The notes under the pieces are model-generated. The model had not been told where the DNA came from and did not search any database. It saw nothing but the letters and a program-made list of their open reading frames with translations. Shown here piece after piece: positions 11,795 to 24,800 of a stretch of DNA of 64,000 bases; position 1 is the stretch's first letter; the number at the start of each line of letters is the position of its first letter. The translations under genes and the position numbers were made by a program. Origin of the DNA: Psettodes erumei (taxonomy: Eukaryota > Chordata > Actinopteri > Pleuronectiformes > Psettodidae); the NCBI GenBank assembly GCA_016785225.1, contig JAFBJZ010000511.1, positions 682,001-746,000 of the forward strand, read 5' to 3'.

Positions 11795-14314
11795 ACTGTT
11801 GACGGGTCTGCCGCCCCTCGTGTCCGCGGACCTGGAGGTCCTCCGGCAATGCCGGAAATCCTCGCCTCTCCGGTCACCCTCTCTTCTTGTTTGTTGGTGC
11901 TTGGTGGGGGAAAAAAAAAACCCCAAAACAGCTAACGGTTTTTCAACAGCAATACCTCCCCTTTGATTGGAGTTGTGAGGAAAAAAAACTGTATGGTGAA
12001 ATCAAAAATATTTGTGGTTCATGACTGCTCAAAAACATTTTGGCTTTTGTGATCTGGCCTTATTGCATCTCGTGCTTTGTCACTGCTCCTGTTACACAGA
12101 TACAGGTGTGTGTGTGTGTAATTGATTTTTAAAAGGGTCAGCTCCTGCACTGATGCTTGATGGCTTTTTAAAAAAAAAACAAAAAACCCATGCTGTGAAA
12201 CGTGCCATTGACACGCAACGTTCGGACGATGCTGCTCGGACATGCCACCTGCCGTGTATTCTCGCGTATAGAGGCTGATATTCAAATAATGGCCAAGTCA
12301 CAAATAGGCCATGTTTAAGGAAATAAACAAACAAAAAAACCCTCTACCCTACGTCTGTAGCCTGCTGCGACAGCTCACGTGTTTTTTAGTCTAATTTCCA
12401 TGGCACTAATTCATCAGCGCAACGCCAGTCGTGTCGTGTTCACCACTCTGCTGCTCTGGGTTGCTTTTGTTGTCGTCATGTTTTCATACACTAATTAAAT
12501 CCAGTCGCTTCTAATCCGATCAATGTCACACTTACTGATGTTTTTTCACCTGAAAATTCCCACTCAATGTTGATCGGGGAAAAGGAGAAGTGGAACGCCT
12601 GATGTGGTGATTTATTAGCATCGCAGAAATGACCATTATGCTGATTTTTAATCAAGAAAAGGGGTCGATATTAAAGACTGTTAGAGTTTGTGTTACCTGG
12701 GGGACACGACAAATCAGAGATAAAGGCCTGTCTATGATATAAACCTGTTGTAAATGAAGGCCTTGGCAGTACACTGATGATGAGTGCAGTACTTCTCCCG
12801 AAGAGACAACATTGTCAATACTCTACAATAGCCAGAAGCTGGACAGCGTTAAGCAGCGTGGTATATTTGTGGTGAGAGTTTGGATTTGCGGTTTTTTTTT
12901 TTTTTTTGTAAATTTGTACAGATTTCCACTTGGCAATGTCAGAATTTCACAGCATCGGCATTTGACCGTGTCTTTCTGTGCAGTGATGGGTAACAGATTT
13001 AAGAAAAAAGAAAATCAACACAAAGTGTGTTAGTAAGGTGCCACAGAGCGTGATTGTGTGGAAGTGTCCGCACTCATTTCTCTTATTTATTCAGGGTTTT
13101 TTTTTTTCTTTAATTTATCACCTGTCTGTAGACTCAGCTTGGAAAGAACGTGATGTCAAAGTCTATTGTCGTGAGATTTTTTTTTTGTTTGACACAGTTT
13201 ACAGTCAACGTTAATATCACGGTCATTTATATCTCACACCCAAAGTGTTATACCGTCTGTCATGGCTACTGGAGACGTTCTTTCAACAGCTCTCCCTTAT
13301 CTATTATAGATATCCTGTTCACAGCTTAGTTAGTAAGGGGCAAATCTCCTAAGGTCGAGTGCAATATTAAAAAAGAGAAGATGATTCTAATTTATGAACA
13401 GAGAGACTTATGATCCCATGTTTGCATAAAAAGGTACAGAGATTCAGAATTGATTTAATTGACTGAATTTCTAGACTTTAACTTATGACTCCAAATGCTA
13501 CGTGTTAAATTGATTTTTGCACTTGTTTTTCTGATTTTTTTTTTTTGTGTGCTTGTGTTTATGTTGTATTTTGAACGTGTATCAATCATATATGATTTGG
13601 AATGGTTCTGGTGAAGTTCACGGATGTTTGTTTGTGTGAATGCTGAACGTATGAATAGTTCAATGGAAATCTTTGAGACTTTTGCAAGTTACTGCTAGCT
13701 TCTTTCTCTTTTCACATGCAATTTTGTTGAATCGCCATGCACCTGATTTTAGAATTAAGTAATAATTTACTCACACACATGTAAAGTTTCTGGGGAAAAA
13801 AGGAGTTGCTAAGAAAATGCAACCTAACAATGAATAATAGATTTTGAAAGCTATTATAACCTTTCAACATACTGGATACAAAAATTGTGCGTTTGTACGT
13901 GACGTTCTGCCAGAGTATGGTTTATTTCTTCTCTGAAGAAAGCTCATTAATTGAAAGATCGTCTACATGTTAAAATGTACATGTTCTTTCAGCGATGCTG
14001 AACTTTACTGAACGAGACAAAGTTCAAGTTAAAATGAATCTATTATTGAATTTGTATTTATTTTTAAAATTGTATTTAAAATGTAAAGTTTTGTTTTTCC
14101 TTCACATCACCATCGTGTCAAATCAAAGGTTGTCCATTTCAGACTCGTTGACAAGAAGTTATGAATTATTGTCCTGCTTATATTTTCACTAATGGTTTGA
14201 AGGGGTTGTTATGTTCAGCAATGCAAATGTTTGTCTGCAAAGGCTGTCTGGTCTGAGTGATTGTAAGGAACAACACTGGCTTGTTTCATCTGGACCAATA
14301 CCTTTTTGAATAAA
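11795..14314 (+). other. tmem201: Likely tmem201 3' UTR to a distal AATAAA
   Basis: AT-rich non-coding sequence follows the tmem201 stop. AATAAA at 14309-14314 sits in a context without later signals and is the best candidate end, giving a 3' UTR of about 2.5 kb. Another AATAAA near 12322 could give a shorter form. No open frame of interest. Confidence 0.5.
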
Positions 14315-14409
14315 GTATGTTATATTTCTAATGCTCCTTGTGTAATGTTGTGTGACCTGCTCTTGCTTGGTGCTGTGTGAATTATGGAGATTGACGCTCT
14401 GAAAAACTC

Positions 14410-14421
14410 GCCCCCTTCTGG
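14410..14421 (-). promoter_or_regulatory. CTCF-like motif between tmem201 and pik3cd
   Basis: GCCCCCTTCTGG reads on the minus strand as CCAGAAGGGGGC, differing from the CTCF core at one position. It lies about 100 bases past the tmem201 poly(A) signal and 190 bases before an RFX X-box, so a gene-boundary role is plausible. By-eye call. Confidence 0.4.
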
Positions 14422-14599
14422 CGCTTACAGCACATTGTACCTTCAGTACACCCGCGGCATCTCTCTCTTTTCAGATTTGCATTTAATTTGATGATGATCT
14501 CCTTTGAACACGTCAGTCTGATGTCTGGCTTTGTAAACAGATAAAAGTTTTCATCCACGAGCTAACGCAGAAGCCTCTCGGGAGGTCAGTTTCTAAAAC

Positions 14600-14613
14600 G
14601 TTGCCATAGCAAT
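14600..14613. promoter_or_regulatory. RFX X-box motif
   Basis: GTTGCCATAGCAAT is a near-perfect imperfect palindrome of the RFX-family X-box (two GTTGCC/GGCAAC half sites). It lies in the tmem201-pik3cd intergenic region. Confidence 0.5.
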
Positions 14614-15810
14614 GGGAGACTGAATTTGACACGGTTGATGAGGGAGGAACTGTGAGTGCGTTACTGACCAAGCAGTCAAGGACGGGTTAAAGAAGCCCCT
14701 ATGAATATGAATAAAGAACACTTTTTTCTCTTTAAAATGGAGCTGTAGAGGTGCTGTTCATTCTGGCACACAGCATCATAGGATTTGTATTAATTTGAGT
14801 TTTTATTCTGTATTTTTGTTTGAATGCACAATATTTTCATCACCCTATCAAGTGCTACCAAGTCTCTGCCATCACTGCAATGTCCATCTAATTTGATAAA
14901 AGAAAAAGCCATCTGATCTTCACATTTTATTACAAATATCCTTTGGCCTTATTCCATCTACACCCCATTGCGTTGTGATTAGGTGAGGAACACTCCATCT
15001 AATACAGTGGGTTTTGTAAAATTCATAATTCAGGCAGTGGATGACCCTGTGCCATGCATAGACAGATGGACAGACAGGTTGACAGCTTTGTGGAGTGTGA
15101 CTTGAGAGTTGAGTAACGGGGAGGTTCAGTTGACACTGCACCGTGTCAGGCTCTGTGTCATCCACCATACTCCGAAGATGAGGGGGGGGACTGGTACAGT
15201 GTCCAGATGGTCTCTCATCCTGGTCCGTTCTGACCAGTGGGACAGTGAGACAGCAGCGGAGGACCGTGCGGTTGGTGAATGTGAGCCACACCACCCTAAA
15301 CACGTGTGAATCAGCATGTATGACTGTCTCAAATTATCTAGTCTTAAATCTTCACACTGCTGCTTCCTCCCCTAAGATCTCACTTTCACATGATCAACTG
15401 TGATATTGATTGACAATGAACCTGATTAACAAACTTCAGAAAGTATTGCACCGCCGACAGCACTGGACCGTTTACCTGGTACCTTTCGGACAGAACTCTT
15501 TTAGTCAACATGGGCAGTTTCTCATTCTCTTAGCTAGTGTCCAATAACCTCAAAGATCCCATCCTTCTCTCACTGTACAGCACCCTTTCTCCTTCTTATC
15601 TTCTCCATTCAAAATGACTGCATGCATTTCTTTGGACTGTTAATACGGCTTTCATACTATTATGTCTCCCTCTCAAACCAAACTCAGCAACCCAGTCTTT
15701 TATATCATCTAAAAGATGTTATACACTGTTTAAAGGTTTGATATTTTTTCTGTAAATAAGCTTATGCACTGTCTTGTATAGAGACTATTGCAGATAAAGC
15801 TGAAATCAAC

Positions 15811-15925
15811 AGCTGTTAGCGTAGCTTAGCATGAAGACTGGGAACGGGGGGCACAGCTAGCCATAAAAACTCACTAAGTAATATATGTGGATTGTTAAAT
15901 CCATACAAAAACAAAAATGGAAAAA
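15811..15925 (+). repeat. Dispersed teleost repeat, copy 1
   Basis: Contains TTAGCGTAGCTTAGCATGAA, then GACTGGGAACGGGG, CACAGCTAGCC, AACTCACTAA and a TTAAATCCATACAAAAAC segment. These in this order mark a medium-copy element I recognise from many percomorph genomes. A second, diverged copy is at 33331-33480. The family name is not certain. Confidence 0.6.
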
Positions 15926-17480
15926 TGACAATTTTATCTTATTTTTTTTTATTTATTTAATGACAGTTTTATCTTTTTACCTTTCTAAGTTTTTTGTTGT
16001 TGTTGCATACTTCACTTTCCAGCATTGCTTTTGAAATTGTGTTTATTTGTTAATTGTCTGAACTCTCTGAACAAAACTCAGCTGTTACATAATCCAACAA
16101 GAGAGGACAGAACTTTTTGAACATTTTAAACATACAAAATGTTGACCTCTACACCTTCTTTACAGACGGGGTTTTTTTTCTGGCTCACAGTTGAAAATAA
16201 TTCAGACTGTTCAGGGGTAAAGATAGGGGAGCAGGTTCATACTTTCAGTCTGCAGCTCTGACCAAAAAGTTTCTCTTCTGCACAATTGCTTCCTGTTTTC
16301 ACCAGCTTGAAGTGCACTCACAAACACATGTTGTGTTATTCAGAATGCCAGATCCGAGTCTGCCAGATCTCATGTACACATTGCAGTCACCTTTATGACA
16401 TTGTTCAACAGGAAACCTGAGTTTTCAGAGGTTTATGAGACCACCACAAAGCAGTAACACCTGCAAACCAAGCAGACAAATGAACACAACAGAAAAATGT
16501 TTTTTGTTTGTTTTTTGTTTTATTTGCTTGTAATATGTCTTGTATAGGCTGGCCTAGATATCGACTCAAATATGTGTACTTTGTGTGTCAAAGAGCTGAC
16601 AGTTAATAGTTGTAGTGTCATGCTGTTGATGTTGCCCCCACAATTTCCCTTTTTCTACTAGTGTGGTTTATGTTCCACTTCTATGAGAGCAGTGTCATTG
16701 TTCACTACCTGCCGCAACACTAAACTTGTCACTGTTCCTTTGGAACAACAATTATTTTTAATATTTCCACGGAATGTGAGAAAGGAAGGCAGGTTTCCCG
16801 TTGAAAAGTTTCAGTTTGATTAAGGTCATCCACCTACATGAAAACTTAAATTAATGAAGAATAGCATAACACTAAAACTAAACTTACTGTGGATTAAGTA
16901 TGAATGTTGGGGAACATCTGGATCCTTGCAGTACAACTTGTGATTTTAATTTTTTTACTAATATTCAGGAAACTGTTTCATTCATTGCATTTTTAAACTT
17001 ATTTTAACGTTTATTTATTTTATTAGCATTTTTTAATTTTAACATTTTCTTTTCTAAAAACTTCTCTGTGTTTTATGATGAGGTTCATACACACAATTTA
17101 ATCTCTATTAATATAAAACAAAGACTCACGTTACAGGGGGAAAGATTTTCTAAAATGACTGTAAATGTAACAAACCTGGGTCTGAATTTCAAATTGAATT
17201 TCAACTAGTTAACACACGTTCTATTTTGGGTCGCAGCAGGATAGACTTGTGAAACTCAATGGCGAAAGAAAAACAAAAGGAGAAAGTAGTTACTGTGCTT
17301 TTTTTTTTTTGAAGAAGAAGCTTTCTGGATTTCAGCTACAAGGTGTCCTTAAGTGACAACATAGAACATGATAAGTTATAATGCATGCACGATTAAATGC
17401 CTAAAAATGGTCACCCTTTGCGTGAGATACTTATACTTTAACAAAGGGGGAAAAAGCAATCATCATCAGCAATCAGCATC

Positions 17481-18854
17481 ATATTCAGGAGGGATAGAGG
17501 GCGGGAGTTAAAAGAGAGCGAAATGTACTTTCACTTTGCGCGAAGTCAACTTTTGATGGACGGTCCCTTGGCCCGCAGGGGGCTGGAGAGGCAGAGCGCA
17601 GCCGCTCAGTCCGGGTCAGCCAGTGCAGCAGCGTTACCGTATGAATGACAGTGCACTTGATGTACGCAGGGGAAACACTTCTCCGCATCTGAACCGCGAG
17701 GGCGCTCGGTCCGTTCGGGCTGGATTTTTACAACACGTCGCCTCACCTCTCGGAACCACATCCGCAGCCGAGGAGTCGCTGGAGCGAGACGTGTGATGTT
17801 ACAGCCTCCATCTTCGCCGTGAGAAGAAAAAAAAAAACATGAAGAGATGACCGGCTTGTAGAGCTGACAGGCAAGTGTCTGCGCTAACAGGTTGGCCGGG
17901 CTTTCATTCGATATGTGAACTACTTTGTTACGCGACAACATCACAGCGACAACAGGCTATTGGACTTTGGCTGCGCTTGTATCCTCTGTTTTCGCCTCCC
18001 AGTGCTGAGTTCAAAGACGTTTCTCATTTATAACGCGTTGAAACAATTCGACTGTATGGACCTATAAATTCATTGAAATACGTTTTAATGCGGAGACGTT
18101 AAGTCGCCCTGCATTTGACATTAAGCCACAGACAATGCAGCTCCCACAGCACAAGTTTCCCCTTACCAAAATCAATAGTCTAGAATTACTTTAAGAGAAA
18201 CTACTGAGAAATACACTCCAAATACACCCTTAGTTCTCTGTCTGCACAGTCAATCAAATAGCAGGACTTCACATTTCCATATGATGTATGTTTGTAGTGT
18301 TTTTATAGGCTGCTTCACTCAGTTCAAGCTCCCTATAGTGTGTCTTCACCTTATTCGACCCCTGAGAAATGGCTGCATGCGTTTCTGGCAAAACATTTAT
18401 GGTGGAAAGGTGTACGAATGAAGTATGAAAGGCGTTAAACTGCACATTAAAGCGTTCCAAAAAAAAAAAAAAACAAAACCCCAAAAACGATCGTCTCAAT
18501 TTACGACTCAATACATTATCCGTTGTACTGTATATTCTTATACATGCGCTGAATTGGCGACCTTTGACAGAGCAATCGAAGATATGGGAGAGGGGATCTG
18601 GTGCGACCAACTCCAGGCCATTGTTTATCAGCCATTCATGTGATCCACGCTCTGCTCTCCCCTTTTCTCATTTCGAACAACATACAGGTATAAAGATAAA
18701 GCTGTGTCCTTCAGGCTTTTTTTTGGGATGTCCTCTATTAACACGTGTTAATAGAGGACATATTAACCTCAGCTGTGTTTCCTCTGCGCGCGCCGGGCAG
18801 GCTTGTGTTCCCGCGAGCAGCAGAGGAGCTGACGGTAAATGAGAGGCCGTCACC
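17481..18854 (+). promoter_or_regulatory. pik3cd: pik3cd promoter and 5' untranslated region
   Basis: A CpG-richer block at about 17500-17960 fits a promoter and first non-coding exon. An IRF/ISRE-like element (ACTTTCACTTT, 17527-17537; AAAGTGAAAGT on the other strand) would suit a leukocyte gene. An acceptor ending at about 18800 (...GGGCAG) probably opens the exon that carries the start codon. A possible GC-AG donor follows a CAG near 17870. Exact transcript ends cannot be set from sequence. Confidence 0.45.
18728..18761. repeat. 34-bp perfect palindrome with a CACGTG centre
   Basis: The left arm ATGTCCTCTATTAACAC is followed directly by its exact reverse complement, with no spacer. The centre is the E-box CACGTG, flanked by TTAA on both sides. 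It lies about 95 bases upstream of the pik3cd ATG, just before the predicted 5' splice acceptor. Confidence 0.95.
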
Positions 18855-21800
18855 ATGCCCCCGGGGAAGTATGGGATGCAGGAGGAGTGGGAGCAGGAGG
18901 GCGTCCAGGAGATCGTGATGGACTTCCTGCTGCCAACTGGGATCTTCCTCAAATTCCCTGTGTCTCGAAACGAAACCATCAAAAGCATCAAAAAAGTACG
19001 TCCGCTCGCAGCCCCCCACGTATTCATCGGCGACTGGTTTTGTAAAGACCAGACACATCTGATTTCCATAAGCATAAACATTTATTTTTATCTGCTTTGA
19101 TACAGTCTTGCTAAGAGATTGTAATGGACTGACTGCGGCATAAGTGCTCTGTGGCAAAATGCCGTTGTTGTTACAATATTTGCTCACTACGCTTTTAAAC
19201 AAATTGGTCGACTTAATATTTCCTTCAGGCATTAGACTAATTAAAGCAGGCGGAACAATGCTTGCTTGCTTTGTGCTTTTGATCCATCTTGAAATTTTTT
19301 TTTTTTTTTTTTGGGGGGGGGGCGCGCTCCTCCCTGCCAAAGCAGATCCGCCGTTTAACGTGAACGCGTCGGTTTCTATGCCAACACCACTGCCACCTCG
19401 GGCTGTTTGATTTAGCCGCGTTAAGTAATGATACTCTTGGAAGCCGTAAAGATGATTAAGAGATTAAACGTCTCTCCATTCTGGGTAACTCTCGGGGAAA
19501 AGTGCTCCAAAACGGGGTCACGTCTTTGCGCAACAGGCTATCAATGTAATAATGTAATAATTGTTAATTACAGAAATCAGTTTTTGAAAAGTAATGCTAT
19601 TTAATTTTTTTTTTTTTTTTGCGTGACCTCCACGGGCATACTTTTTTTTTTTTTTACCTGCACAGAGAACACGCCGTGCGCCACAGGCCATAAACGCCGC
19701 GCACTTAGCCTCGCGCGTCGTCTCTCGTTTCAGATGGTTTGGAGGAACGCCAGTAGCGAGGCCCTTTTCAGCGCACTGGGTGACCCCGACGCGTACGTCT
19801 TCACCTGCATCAACCAGAGGGCAGAGAGGGAGGAGCTGGAGGAGGAGTCCAGGCGCGTGAGCGACGTGCGGCCCTTCATGGGCGTTCTGAGGCTGGTGGC
19901 CAGGGAGGGCGACCGAGTGGAGAAGCTCAACAACACCCAAATCAGCCTGCTGATCGGCAAAGGTAGGCAGTGAGTGTGAGAAAAGAAACCTTCAGAATTA
20001 AGGTGAGAGTTTTGTCGTTCTGGAGAAGGAGCGGCTGCGGCCATGGCTCCAGCCCTCTGACTGTGCTCATGGCGAACTTTCTCAGTGACCCACACTGAGT
20101 TATTTATTACATTCTTTGTTTTCACCCATGACTTCGTCAGGATATATTCTGTTCTGCTTTGTTCACATCTTCATTTCTGTCACTTTCAGCTACTGAAAAC
20201 ACGGCCAGCTCTCGGGTAGTTCCACCTCTTGAGAAAACATTTGTAGAATCCGAATCTTCACATCATCTGAAGCATGGGTGTCAAACTTACGGCCCGCGGG
20301 CCATAGGATTGACGAGCGACAAGCGACGAGCGAGATGATTTTGCAAAGTGTAAAAAAACGAAAAAGTCAGAAAAGTCTGCAATTTTGCCATGAATGTTTG
20401 ACACCCCTGGTCTAAAGTTTTCAACGCTTGTCTTGTGTTGATGCGATAATAATGTTTTTGGGTTCATTTTTTTCAGGTCTGCATGAGTTTGAGGTGCAGA
20501 AGAACCACGAGGTGAATGAGTTTCGCAGCAAGATGCGCACGTTTTGCGAAGAGAAAGCTCAGGAGCGGCAGATGTTGCCGTGGCAGCAGTGGATGGAGTA
20601 CAGCTTCCCATGTGACCTGGAGCCGTGCTGCTCTCCGCTGCAGTGTGGGAGCGCAAAGTCGAAAACCGCCAAGAAGATTTTCATTAACGTCAAGTTCGAG
20701 GCTTGTGATGTGAGTGGATCTGCTGCTGTAGTTTTTATGAGTCATATATCTCGAGCTTGCTAACTTAAATGAAATAGCTAACGTCGCCATATGATTGGGC
20801 AGCAGGAGGGAACCCAACAAAGGGCACAACAGCTTTGATTGGAAAAACTGCGGTTCCACACCTTGTGTAGACAAATTGACGTTAAGTTAATCCGAGCACC
20901 TTTGGAAATCCCCCTCCCACACCACAAAAGCCACCTTCAAAACATCACGTGGGAACAAGGTCCACAGACGTGAGAGCTGAATTTGGGTGTGATTTTCTGT
21001 AAAGCTGGCCTCCTTATTTGAATCCCGTTTACAGGAGAGCTTCATGCTGCAGCAGGACCCTCAGGACCACCCGGTGGCTCTGATTAGGAGCGCCCTGAAG
21101 AAGAAGGCCACTGTCTTTCGCTCCCTGCGACAGGAGCCCGAGGACTACACCTTGCAGGTCAACGGGAGGTGGGAGTTCATCTACGGGAAGCATCCCCTGT
21201 GCCAGTTCAAAGTGAGTGACTGCAAAAACACCCTCTTTGACAAGTCGCATCCCCCGCAGCTGCCTCTTTGTGTTTGATTGCTTCTTTTTACTAATTGTTT
21301 TCCTTTTGAATCCCAGTGGATTTAAATGGTTTGGGTTGTTTTTTTTTACTCTGCTGGACAGAAATTTCAGTGTCCCTCTGAAAATAAAGCTTCACAAATG
21401 AATCTGACTTTAGAACACATCTAAAACAAAAACTCTCTGATTGTGCACTTGTCCAAGGATAACTGGTCTGTACCAGCTTTGCACAATGGGACGCTTCACA
21501 TCAGCCTCATTCTTCTTCGCTGAGGCGCGGTCAAGTTGCACGGGGCGGCTGAATAAAGAGATACGCTCGAGAGCTACCGCAGATTCTGGGTTTGGACTTT
21601 TGATGGACCTGCTTGTTGCTGCCACCACAGTGCTACCTGGCAGCGATGGTGCCTTTCTGCTGGGGTTTTCCGCTTCGATTTTGCCCAACAGTGATTAGCA
21701 TGAAGCTGGAGTCGTCCTCCGCTTTGTTTCACAGGATCCCACACGCCTCCAGGCAAACATTAGTCCAGATGTCATTTGATTTACCCCCCAACCCCCCACC

Positions 21801-24800
21801 GGTCTCTTTCTTTTGCCGTGAAGATGCGACTCATGAAGGAACTGGGGGCCCTCCTTTATTTCTGGCATCCTGATGTGGACATTCAGTTGTTTGCTCCAGA
21901 CAGAATCTTGATACATTTATCAACATTTTCTTTTGATGCTGACAAATTGAAAAACCATTTTCTTTCGATTCCTCCAAATGCCTAATTGCCAATTGTCTGT
22001 GTTTTAGTGTTGTAAAACGAAAAAAACCTAACTGAACGCCAGAGCTGTTATTTTACTCAGCGGATGGGAATGTTTTTTTTCTGTTCGGTGCTGTTCGTCT
22101 GTGAGTTCTGCCTCATGCGAGTGGTCCATAATAGCTGAAATAATTGTCAGATCAGGAGTGGGGTGAGTCAAGGTTTTGGTGGCAGGAGACTCCACTGTTG
22201 ATTTTGAAACTCCAGCTACCTGCAGGGGTGACTCATATCTGTCTCGCAGCCCCGCAGAAGGGAACTGCATCCATCCACACATAATGAGATTTTGACTGCA
22301 TTAACCCACAGCAAATGAACAGCCTCCAGGAGTTAACCAGTGCTATCAGAACACTGGGAAATATCTGTGGGTGAGCTGACTGATGGCTCTAACGGTAAAC
22401 CAAAAAAAAAAAAAAAGAAAAGAAAATCTCTTCTTCTGCGTCTATCTCCGTATCTCTCTCTTTTTTTTCCCCAGTACATTTTCTCATGTTTGAGAAATGG
22501 CCAAAACCCTCATCTGACCATGGTGCACCACTCCACCATCAGCAAGTATCAGGAGGAACAGGGCAGGATGTGCAGCCAGATATACAGGAGTCGCTCCCTG
22601 TCCAGACCTCCTCCGCTGCCGCTGAAGAAGGTGAGAGGTCGCGGACGGCTGTCGTCTTTCATTAACAGACCGCCGCTCCGTCTCCTTCTCTGTCCTCATC
22701 ACAGTAATTCCTCAGCGGACTTTGGCATGCTGGAAACATGAAAAACATTTCTCAGGCAAAGTACCTCTGAGAGTCATCTGTCAGTTTCTTCCAGTTTCAA
22801 AGCTTGTTCCTTTTTTTTTTTACCTTCTTTTGAAAGTGCACGTTGTCTTGCTTCTATCTTTTAACACGTTGCCAAACAGGAAATTGTATCAACAGTTTCG
22901 TGACTTTAGACTTCAGCTATTAATGAAAGTTTAATGCAAAGACTTCAGGGTGGGGGAAAATAAATTTTCCTCTCCTCCGACTCTGTTCTACAGCAGAATA
23001 CCTCCTCTCTGTGGTCCATCAATGAGCCTTTCTACATTCACCTGCTGCAGGGCAGTCGAGTCAATGCAGGCGAAGGAATGAAGGTTGGTGTGGTTTTGTG
23101 TGGGTTTCTCTCACTTTGGTGCTGAATGAAATGTGGCATTCACTTGTTTACCAATATCTTAATTTCAGTTGTAGGAAGAGGGGGGTTGACATGGAAATGA
23201 TGGGGTGGGGGGGTGGGGGGTGTCACATGGTCGGTCCAGACCACACATTTCCCATAATTCATCAAGGCGGTTGGCTGGTTAAAAGTTCAAAACAGGAAGT
23301 GGGGAGGGCCTATCTGTTTTTTACGTCTCATTCTGAGGCCTAGATTCTAAGAAAAAAGAAAGACTTCATGCTGTCACTTCGCCTCTCTCGCTTTCAATGC
23401 GCTTTTTTTTTTTTTGAAGGCGATGCATGCGTTACTATTGCAGATAACCCCTGACCTATGTTGAAATGCGACAAACACGTCCCTGTGAAAATGACACGTT
23501 CGACTTTTAGTTCTCTTTCTCATGTCAGTTTTCTCGTTTTTCTTTCAACGAAGAATGACAGGGGAACTCTGTTAATGTGTGCCTGTGTTTGCGATTCACT
23601 TTCACAACTAACTGCGTTACTGTTTAGTTAGGTTATTAAGTGTAAGTGCACTTCCGCCTGCTGCCTTAGAGCGCATCATGACTCATGGCAAATTTGTCCT
23701 GTCACATAATTATCAGTCATGTCTGCGGTTGGCAGGCACTGGTTTTGAAAACATACCCTGGGGCAGAATATTGGCTCGTATATTTTGTAAATGTAGATTC
23801 AGATGATCTTCATTTGGCAAAAAAGACGTGGGCTTAATGCTCTTACACTATTGAATTCTGCCTCTCGCAGGTGTTTGTCCTTTATGACGGACTCTGCATC
23901 GCACCGAAAGGCTTCACAACCTGCTTACATTTTGAATGTGTAGACCCTCTGACTCATAGCCTGAGTGACACAGGAAGTTCTGAATCATCTGGTGAAGTTT
24001 GTACATCTTCCACAAACAATCTCCCCCTCGCCGATGTGCTAAGCTCTTCAGCTTCCAAACCGCATGTCGGGCCCTCATCTCATCACTACTGTGTATGTGT
24101 GCGTACCCCCCCCTCCAGCTTGTGGTGCAGGCGGGTCTGTTCCACGGCAGCGAACTGCTCTGCAAGGTGGTGACAAGCTCGGAGGTGGCGGTGTGCTCTG
24201 AGCCGCTGTGGGACCAGAGGCTGGAGTTCGACATCAACGTGGCCGACCTGCCTCGCATGAGCCGCCTGTGCTTTGCGCTCTATGCTTTCATTGAGAAAAC
24301 CAAGAAACCCCGCGGCACCAAGAAGAAGAACAAGAAGGCGGTGAGCCCGTTTTTTCGAGCCGCGGCGTACACCTCGCAGTCGAGCGTTTGGGCGAGTGTG
24401 AGTGTGAACTTGTTAGCAATCGCAAACAGATCTGCTTCCTCTGCTGCGTGTAGTGCGTGTGTGCACTGCGTGGGTGTGTTTTGCTGCTGCGTCTGGTTGT
24501 GCATGTGTGTTCAGTGGCAAGGCTGCGGTTAACATTTCATCCGCTTCTGCCCCTTTTATCTGTGCATCACTCCAAGGAAGGAAGGAACTGGCAAACATTT
24601 TCAAGGAATTCTAAATTCATCTTTGCAGTCGCCGTTCGTAGTTACAGCACTTGCACCCACTGAGTCGCCGACTTTTCGTGTACTCCTCGACTAAAAGGCC
24701 TCTAAAATGTTACAATTTACATTTTCGTCTACTTTCTTTTTTTTTTTTTTTCTCAAGGAAACACTGATAGGGAAAGTATCTTTTCTAACACACAAACTAT

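Larger units (their letters stand above)
14315..17480. other. tmem201-pik3cd intergenic DNA
   Basis: AT-rich, no gene recognised. It holds the CTCF-like and X-box motifs near 14.4-14.6 kb and one copy of a dispersed fish repeat near 15.8 kb. A G-run with surrounding GT-rich sequence lies near 15181-15188. Short open frames around 14.9-15.3 kb have no recognisable protein. Confidence 0.5.

Noticed and set aside
23871..24118. Open frame running into the pik3cd C2 exon from upstream
   Set aside because: It is intron sequence; the conserved exon begins at 24119 (LVVQAGLFHG) after a good acceptor, and the phases join without it.
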